Shown here: in pieces, positions 57,252 to 64,000 of the stretch | Layout: every line of letters begins with the position of its first letter | Numbering within the stretch: the stretch's first letter is position 1 | NCBI GenBank assembly: GCA_014905825.1 | Contig: JACGCN010000011.1 | Location: forward strand, 496,001 to 560,000 | Length of the DNA: 64,000 bases | Source of the DNA: Lyophyllum atratum | Lineage: Eukaryota > Basidiomycota > Agaricomycetes > Agaricales > Lyophyllaceae | Direction of reading: 5' to 3' | Program-made: the position numbers and the translations under genes | The notes under the pieces: generated by a model | Database searches by the model: none | The model's input: only the letters and a program-made list of their open reading frames with translations | What the model was told of the DNA's origin: nothing

Positions 57252-58898
57252 TTATAGTGTTTCGCACCATCCCAGTACCTTGTTGCCAACCCTTTCAACG
57301 AGCCCGTCATAATCCAGATTCTGCCCCCGAATGAATAGCCCAGTATGAGCAGCGACTTCGTCCTCGACGCCTCCGATTAGCACCTTGTCCCAGTTCTCGC
57401 CACCACCAAGTACTTGACCCAATCCCGTGGGAAGGACTATGAAATGGCGTCCTGGCTTTATCCTATTGTTCTCCTTCTCAGCCTTCCGCGCTTCCTTAGC
57501 ATCCGCCTCTCGCTGTTTCTGCTCCTTCTTCAACGCTTTCTGGCGATTCTTCTCTGCTTGCTTACGATCCTTGTCAAGATCCTTAGCTGTCTGACGTTCT
57601 GCTTTAGCGGCTGCTTTCGCTTCCTGTTCTGTGGGTGCACCGTGCACCTGTGCGGCCGGTGGAGAAAGCGGAGATGGAGGTGGCGACGAAGTCATGGGCT
57701 CAGTAGTTACCGAGGAGAGTGACTCCAGCGGAGGCTCTTTATCGGCCGCCATTCCAATCTGGAGGAGGGCCGCGTCATTCTCTGCAACTTCTTTCTGCTC
57801 CATGAGGTCATCCGTGACAAGACTAGCCCCGCCCTCAACTTTCGCTCTTGGGACGGTCTGCGTCCAATAATTGACCCATACACCTCCTTGCCATGCGACA
57901 AGCCGCGAGTAGCGATCTTTCAGTCCACTAGGATCGAACATGCAGGAGCCAAACTGGAAATGCTCGACGATCCAGCGCTTGCTGGCGCTGAATGGATCGT
58001 CGGCATGTTTTCGCGCCCACCGGACAAGGGGATCGTTAGAATGGGACGTGAGGAAGGCCATGGTGCGATCAACGAAAGGCAGCGACGACGGCGATAGCTG
58101 AGATGAGAACGTAGATGATTGGGATGGAATAGGCGATGTCCGAGGGTTTGAGCCTGATGCCACTAGCGATGCGGGTCGCGCTTCGGCTGTGGGGTCATTT
58201 AGAATATCCTGACTGAAAAGTAGCAATGAAAAGCATACCATCAAGATTATTCTTGAATGCATCCCAACTATCCGTAACGTTCCCGTCGACGATCGTGACT
58301 TCTGTGGTATCATTCATCTCGGTCTCAGTCTTCTTCCCTTCGTCGCCCTGAAACAAAGACGCTATTCCGGTGATGACAACATGGGGATGCATTCCTAGAT
58401 ATGGCGTATCAAAGGCCATCATTCCGATTATTCGTGTGGGCTTCGTTCCAGGGTTATTGGACGCATGGGTTGCGGCTTCGGCGGCAAGTAGGCCGCCCAT
58501 GGAATGTCCTAGAAGGATAACGGGACCTGAAGGCTGGGTAGATAGCCTATGGTGTACCATTGTTGGTACTCGGCGTATCAATTCAATTTTGGACACACCA
58601 TTCCAGGAAATTCTTCGTTGCAAACGAGATCGGCTTGACGCTCTTGTATGTGGGGTATAAACTGCTTTGGATATTCAGATTCAGGTGGCTAGGTATATGT
58701 GTCGAAAGGTATCGTTGCAGGTCAGTCGGAAACGACTGTAAGCCCCAGTAAGTTCGTCATGTCGAAGGGATAGTAAGTCTGAGTACCTGGAAAGTCGTGT
58801 CGTTGCCTAGAAGGGAGTTGAAGCTGGGGTCCACATATTAATCGAGGAAACAACATACCTTGAAATCCGTGGATATAGACGAGATGTACAAGCCTCAT
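57252..58898 (-). CDS. Alpha/beta hydrolase (DUF676/lipase-like)
   Basis: Putative serine esterase or lipase. Start MRLVHLVYIHGF at 58898 (HGFQGNDTTFQSFPTDLQ, the oxyanion region, across two short introns), then SSLYPTYKSVKPISFATKN, the nucleophile elbow VILLGHSMGGLLAAEAA (GHSMG), IIGMMAFDTPYLGMHPHVV (the family aspartate/FDTP block), and after a 52-nt intron (gtatgc...cccacag) a linker and WARKHADDPFSASKRWIVEH, FGSCMFDPSGLKDRYSRLVA. A 75-residue Lys/Glu/Ala coiled coil follows (AEKNRQKALKKEQKQREADA), then RHFIVLPTG and the end VLGWCETL. The final His cannot be assigned by eye. Cellular substrate unknown. Confidence 0.85.
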
Positions 58899-59655
58899 AA
58901 CTTCTTAGCTCTCACCGGGAGCTTGATTGGGGCGTAAGACAAGCATGAGAGCGATTAGACAGCGGGCCTGGAAAGCCGGAGTTTGGCTCAGGCGACTCCT
59001 CTAAACAACTCTCTTTCCCAGCTGGCAACTCCGATCGCAACAGTCTGACTTGTCTATAGTACGTATAAATCCTCAATTCATGGATAGATAACTATCGAAC
59101 CTCAAACGCTACACCTCAGTGAGGAATATTTGGTCTACAATGTGTACTACAGTAAGTCGGCAATCGATTACGATCCTCGTCCCGGCATTGCCCCGGTTAC
59201 ATTTGCCATCGTCCACAGGTCAGAGCCGCTCAGCCAAGGTCTTGAGATTGTATGACCTATCCACAGACCTGTGGTATAACATTAACAGGGACCCCTGACC
59301 TGCAATCTCCTCGAGACCCGCGGGCCGCCAGCACGTACGAACTTCCGATCTCCGGAAAGGTCCTCCAGGGGGACAGTCGTGCTTTCGGTCTGGCCACAAA
59401 ATGTCAACTTGAAATCCACGGTATGATCAGATCAAGTTTAAGTCGCTGGTGACTTAGCCTCGTTTTATAAATAGAGAGGAAATACCATACAACATAGCAT
59501 GCCATCCCCGGTCATCCCAATGCTCAACAGTACTCCCAGAATAACTTGAAATATAATCGAACTGGCTATGCAATGATAATAGTCCAATGATTATAAAACT
59601 ACTAGTATGTTCATATTGTCTGGGGTATAGTTTCAGACTCTTGAGCATCTTACAC
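58899..59655. other. Intergenic region
   Basis: A TATA-like gtataaat (about 59062) is followed by ATG (about 59140) and a gtaagt donor, with QSRSAKVLRLYDLSTDLWYN after an acceptor before a stop. This could be a very small gene or a non-coding transcript; support is too weak to call it. Confidence 0.35.
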
Positions 59656-61451
59656 TCAGGCCATATCCGTTACTTCGACTCTCTCCTTCAACACCTGTAA
59701 TCAGACCAACAGATAATCGGTCTTCAAATTCTGCAAGTCAATAGATTGAGCTCACCTCGATTTCTATATTCCCCAGACCTTGGGACTTCCCGCCACGCTG
59801 AAACCTATCCGTGGTAATATGATAGGTATTGCTAGCAGCGGCATCGAACGCATGGCGTCCAAGGGAGTTCCGGTCAATTGCGCGGGTACGACTTGATGTG
59901 CTGCTATGATCCGCAATCATGGCTTTCCGAAGGGCAATACGATTGTTAAAAGTCACGAGAAGCGTGTTGGAATATCTAAAATGACGAAACACAGACGCGT
60001 CAGATAAGGAATTCGGATGAGGTATGGAACGCACAGTTTCCCCATTATGAGAGTCCTTGGTAGCTCAATTAGTTCTCATAGATCAACGGCCTGGGTCATT
60101 CATTGGCACGTACGTGCAGATGAAAAAATCTTCTCCCTACATAATAAAGGTTAGGTGGTCGTGACAGTGTACCTGATTTGAGAGACGCTTACAGGAAATC
60201 CGGCATATAAGATGAATGACAGCAACGCCATGCTCGCTGAAGGTGATCAGCTGTCGACCCTTAACAGGAGTGAACTTCAATATTCACCAGTAAGCGTGTT
60301 TGTCTCGACAATCAGGCGAATGAGCTTGGCGAGTATTTTATTCGCGTGCTGGTATTCCTGTTTTTGGGACTTATGAAACTGGGGTTTGTATCGCCTCAGT
60401 AGTCACTCTTATTTAGGTGAATGGCCGTGCTCACTATCCAAACCATCGTCCCAGCGATCAAGATATCGGATACGGCATCGCCGAGGAGCCAGACCTAGAT
60501 GACATTCCTGTGGGATTAGGGTTGGTGACTATCAGAGGGTTCGGAGGACTGTACATGGAATGAAGCGGGGAATAAGACATTTTCATGGAAGCGGCTGAAT
60601 TTCTTTAGTTTGAAAGCCTGCACGGATATCAGATATCAGCAAAACCTATAAAATATGGAAGTAATGACTCGGAATGCTGTCCCAAAAGCTCCCGCGGTCT
60701 GAAGCATAGCCGTCTAGATTGTAATGATTTAGCCAAAGGATGGGCGTAGACATGCGATTCGTACCAAAACGATGAGAACAACAAGCCACCAATACGATCT
60801 TTTCAGCGTCCAAATTCTATACGCGAAGAAACACTGCACTACGGCAGCTATGATCCCACACAGGAATGGTGTATCCAAGGGTGAGATAAAAGTATCCCCG
60901 AGCGCAATCATGTTCCCATATCCACTTGAAAACCTAGTGTACACCGCTGTCAACGGGTATTGAAGACACAGCAGAGGGATACCGCACCAGTAGTACAAAT
61001 CGGCAGCAGAAAGAGCGGTCTGGACCATTTCGAAGATGTAGGTTCCGTAGACTGTAAAACAGAGCGACCTTAAATCAGCGTACCATTCCGGAACATGGTA
61101 GAAGGCATAGGTCGCACCAAGGCATTTTGACGTAAGCTTGTCCTCTGGAAAATTAAGGTAATAAACGTCTGTTCAAACACGATCAGTGTGTACTCCGAGA
61201 GAATTGTGCTGCATGGACATGCGACGTACAAACTTGGACCGACAATACGCCGTAAAGGGCCCAATTAAATAGTGTTCCGATTATCTGAGCAGTTCATTAA
61301 CGCGACAACATTTGGGTGCTTCGCCTTACACCACTTACTTGAGGTGCCGTGCTATTCATAGTTTTGTATGAGGACAAGAATAGGAGAGAGCGAACGATGA
61401 TGCTCACATGGCAGTAATGTTATCAGGAATGGGAGGAAGTTCGGAGGCCAT
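59656..61451 (-). CDS. DUF6534 integral membrane protein
   Basis: Seven-helix protein of the fungal DUF6534 family (function unknown). The start at 61451 gives MASELPPIPDNITAM; next exons carry IIGTLFNWALYGVLSVQ, then MVQTALSAADLYYWCG, YTRFSSGYGNMIALGDTFIS, CGIIAAVVQCFFAYRIWTLK and WWLVVLIVLVRIACLRPSFG. The last membrane part carries RYSNTLLVTFNNRIALRKAM, typical of the family's end, followed by a Ser-rich tail and a last small exon VLKERVEVTDMA with the stop at 59656. The middle exons (60040-60720) are less clear and the gene could carry a defect there; I see no certain one. Confidence 0.72.
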
Positions 61452-63526
61452 GGTGTTGAACCAACTACGGCCTCGACTATGTGCAAGGGGAGTAGGTTTA
61501 GCACATCCTTACCCCTGTCTTTATAGGCAGTCAGAGATGACAGTGTAAATCCCTGATAGACTCGAAGATGAGATCAGAGATCAGACGCGAGCTTAATTCG
61601 GTACCAAAGAGGCAAACACCTGTCGCCTGTGGTGTGAAACGATCAACTCACTGATCAACACCATGTTCGGTGCACCAATGTCCAGATGCTCACCTCCAGA
61701 TGACCTCTTGCTCGAAATCTGTAGTAACGACTGTCATAAAAGCGCTGTACGTCTACACGTGTCAATGTCTCCTCGACCTATTACAGATAAGCTCTGATGC
61801 AACCGCGATCCATACGCCGGATCGGGCGTCGCAGCACCGCAAAGACTGAGGGAGTAACGAGAACGGGGGGCGAAACGGTGTCAGATCGATACGCCAACGT
61901 CATCTGTTCCGATCTCAGGTGCTCCAAGTCAAATCCGTGGAATGCAAGCGGACTTCAAGGGCTTGCTGTTAGATACGCTGGGACTCCTTCTGCAGACCAG
62001 GCGAAGTGGTCAATAATCATGCTAAAACCGCTTGTTGACTGACTCGTTGGATTACACCGGAGACCCGAAAAGAGTGGGTTATATTTGCTCGTGATGAAAG
62101 AAAACGAGCAGGCTCATAACATAAATAGTCTTCTCTGACTGTTCAGCGAATTCAAAGCCAGGTATGGAGTAGCTGTCTGGCTGGACGCACCTGGCCATTT
62201 CAGAAATCTAACACCAACGCTGACCGTCCGCGTCTTGAGCGCTCGGGCCTGGTGCTCGATTGGTAGAACAGTCATATCTTGACCACCGACATGGCTCCGG
62301 AACTGATAGGTACATCCATTGGGCACACCAGGTCAATGATACATTACGCATCTGCTTTGGGGCGTATTACGTGACACTTGCTTCGAGGGAGAATTCAATG
62401 ACGGAGGGCCCTACGGTGCAGAGTAGACTGTAGCAATAGCGGAATGGGCAGAGGCTCGATACCCAGACATACGCCATGCAAACATGGCGCGTCGAACGAA
62501 GATAGGAGTCCCACGAGGCCGCCAAGAGTATCGAGGTTGGCGACCAAGCCGATATTCTGCCTCTCGCGACGTGTGTCTGTGGATGCGAGCCAGCGATATC
62601 CCCCGCCCTCCTGTCTCCCCTTCGATCCTTACCGTAAGCTGCCTTCCCCCGTCTAGCCTCTCATCGCTCGTATGAGCCTGGGCCAGTATTGCGAAACGAA
62701 CAATGAGAGGCGGTGGAAGGTCAAATTCAAACGGATCTTCATGAAACTCGTTGAGCGTTGTTGAAGAACGTATTACACGGAACAAACTTACTTACGTCTT
62801 GGAGGCAGTTAAGCAAGCGTACGATGAAGCTTAGGGCCTGCGCCCACGGGGCTCGGTGCTGCACCGTATACAGGAGTCGCAAGCTGCACGGGACTGTCCA
62901 ACAATCAAATTGGCTGGTTCTTCCCGGATCTGTTACCGGTCAGGTTCGGTGGCGTCCCAGGATCCGGGAAGGTAAACGTCGGTAGCGTCAGCCTTATACC
63001 GAAGCGAAAAGCCTCGACGTTCGACATCATACTAAGCCGCTGCGAATGAAATATTTATGGAAGATCGTCACTGGCTATTTTCGAGTGGCTCACTGACAAG
63101 CACCGGATAGTTGCGCGTGCAGCAAGAAGCATATGAGGTTACTTTGAATGGCTGAGCAGAAGTTCCAGGCCCTCCAAGTCTACATGATGGTGCGCTTAGG
63201 ACGCAGTGGTTCGTTTTGAAGAGCCTCACATCGCCTATTCTGGGTTAGCCTCGATCGTCCCCACGTGGCGTCTGCGGTTATATTCGTAACACGTGTTGCG
63301 ATGACGAGCTTCCCCGCATTCTCGCTTGTGGCTGAGCAGTACTGGATGTAAAGCGATTGTTCTATCGCAGGGCTGGAAGCATGAATGGACAAAGGATGGA
63401 TATCAAGGGATAGACAAAGGCGGATGGCAAAGGGCTGATCGCGGTGAAAGGGATGGAATGCTCTGGAATGATTGACCCAAGATTGACGATTTGTGGTTCC
63501 GTGTTGACATCGGTGGAGACGGGGCT
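61452..63526. other. Long intergenic region
   Basis: No recognised gene in 2.1 kb. The longest frame (62411-62785 minus, 124 codons, with NEFHEDPFEFDLPPPLIVRF) has no family resemblance and no supporting splice context. The right end is the promoter of the next gene. Confidence 0.45.
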
Positions 63527-63533
63527 ATAAAAT
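63527..63533 (+). promoter_or_regulatory. TATA box upstream of the HABP4-like gene
   Basis: TATAAAA within ggggctataaaatctcc, 103 bases before the start codon. Confidence 0.65.
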
Positions 63534-63629
63534 CTCCAAACATGGCAGGTCAGTCAGTAGTTTACACACCACACACCACAAACATCAACTTACATACGCT
63601 CTGAGTATTCCTTTCCTTGACTCTTCATC

Positions 63630-64000
63630 ATGACTCGCACCGCTCGTGCCACATACCCTCGCGCCCTCAATAAGGACCGCTCTGAGTCCAAGACTGGCCA
63701 CGACAAGTCCATTCGCAAGGGCGGCGCCGGACCATACAGTTGGGGCAGCCTGGATAGTGAAGTAGACCACGAGATGGCCGCCTTGGATGACGAGCGCATT
63801 AACCTTGACCTTGAGGTCCAAGAGATCGCCGCTGAACACATCAGCGACCACCCTAAACGTATGCGTTGCTAATATGTTTACTCGTCTTGGTGCTGATGTG
63901 GCTATAGCCCTCGAGTCGAGGCAACCTGCCATGCGAAGGCTGAGTGATGTCATGTCCAACGAAGAGCTCGAGACTGCTAGGAAGTTCAGGAAAAATGCGT
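63630..64000 (+). CDS. HABP4/PAI-RBP1 (Stm1-like) small protein, 5' part
   Basis: Runs off the right edge. Exon 1 (63630-63858) starts MTRTARATYPRALNKDRSES and contains DKSIRKGGAGPYSWGSLDSE, the short basic KDRS...KGGAGxxxWG pattern of the hyaluronan/mRNA-binding domain. After a 49-nt intron (gtatgc...ctatag) the second exon reads PLESRQPAMRRLSDVMSNEE and LETARKFRKNA, charged and helical, before the window ends. Family members bind ribosomes or RNA; the job of this short fungal type is not established. Confidence 0.7.

Noticed and set aside
58215..58266. Apparent frameshift in the hydrolase gene
   Set aside because: A canonical 52-nt intron (gtatgc to cccacag) restores the frame without any defect.
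62236..62312. gattggtagaaca, similar to a tRNA A box region
   Set aside because: No cloverleaf could be drawn; the T-arm is missing.
62411..62785. 124-codon minus-strand frame as a gene
   Set aside because: Isolated, unrecognised, with Arg-rich text typical of chance frames.

Overview
The window is eukaryotic and fungal, and almost certainly from a mushroom-forming basidiomycete (Agaricomycetes). Genes are cut by many 50-65 nt GT-AG introns with CTNAC-like branch points. There is a class I hydrophobin with the eight-cysteine pattern, a Zn2Cys6 regulator, and several families typical of Agaricomycetes (DUF6533 and DUF6534 membrane proteins, F-box paralogs, Gal80-like oxidoreductases, MCT-type transporters). 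I found no convincing tRNA, rRNA, CRISPR array, virus or intact transposon. All exon maps below were made by eye; several were checked by confirming that exon lengths sum to a multiple of three.

Layout. 1-5.3 kb: the 5' part of a hexokinase gene (minus), a mitochondrial uL14 gene (plus) divergent from it, then a two-LIM-domain module that can splice in frame into an orphan Gly-rich protein. 6.3-7.1 kb: a relic of the orphan gene abutting a frameshifted, truncated F-box gene. 7.4-12.2 kb: three Gal80/Gfo-Idh-MocA-like oxidoreductase copies (two intact, one relic), with a cluster of hairpins downstream of the third. 13.6-17.1 kb: a large Zn2Cys6 transcription factor. 17.7-18.3 kb: a small conserved fungal protein. 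18.5-22.9 kb: a tandem duplication of an F-box gene plus a decayed third copy. 24.2-31.6 kb: a housekeeping block with CAF-1 subunit B (WD40), an APH-like kinase, a small orphan and nucleoporin Nup54/57. 32.6-38.4 kb: two DUF6533 membrane-protein genes and a promoter/first-exon relic. 38.5-41.4 kb: two minus-strand mitochondrial-carrier-like genes, one intact and one dead. 42.1-48.2 kb: ribosomal protein eL27, a hydrophobin and RNA polymerase II subunit RPB9 in otherwise gene-poor DNA. 48.9-56.9 kb: three MCT-type major facilitator genes (two minus, one plus, the last two divergent). 57.3-58.9 kb: an alpha/beta hydrolase (DUF676-like). 59.7-61.5 kb: a DUF6534 membrane protein. 63.6 kb to the end: the start of a small HABP4/PAI-RBP1-like protein.

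The single-copy housekeeping genes (hexokinase, mL14, CAF-1, Nup54, eL27, RPB9) look ordinary. Between them lie local gene-family arrays at different stages of duplication and decay. These arrays are the most notable property of the window: nearly every accessory family has intact copies beside a relic. No operon-like system is implied. I do not see strong evidence for a wholly new multi-gene system. The best candidates for something undescribed are the LIM-orphan fusion, the hairpin cluster at 10.45-10.80 kb, and the paired arrays of membrane proteins at 32-41 kb.
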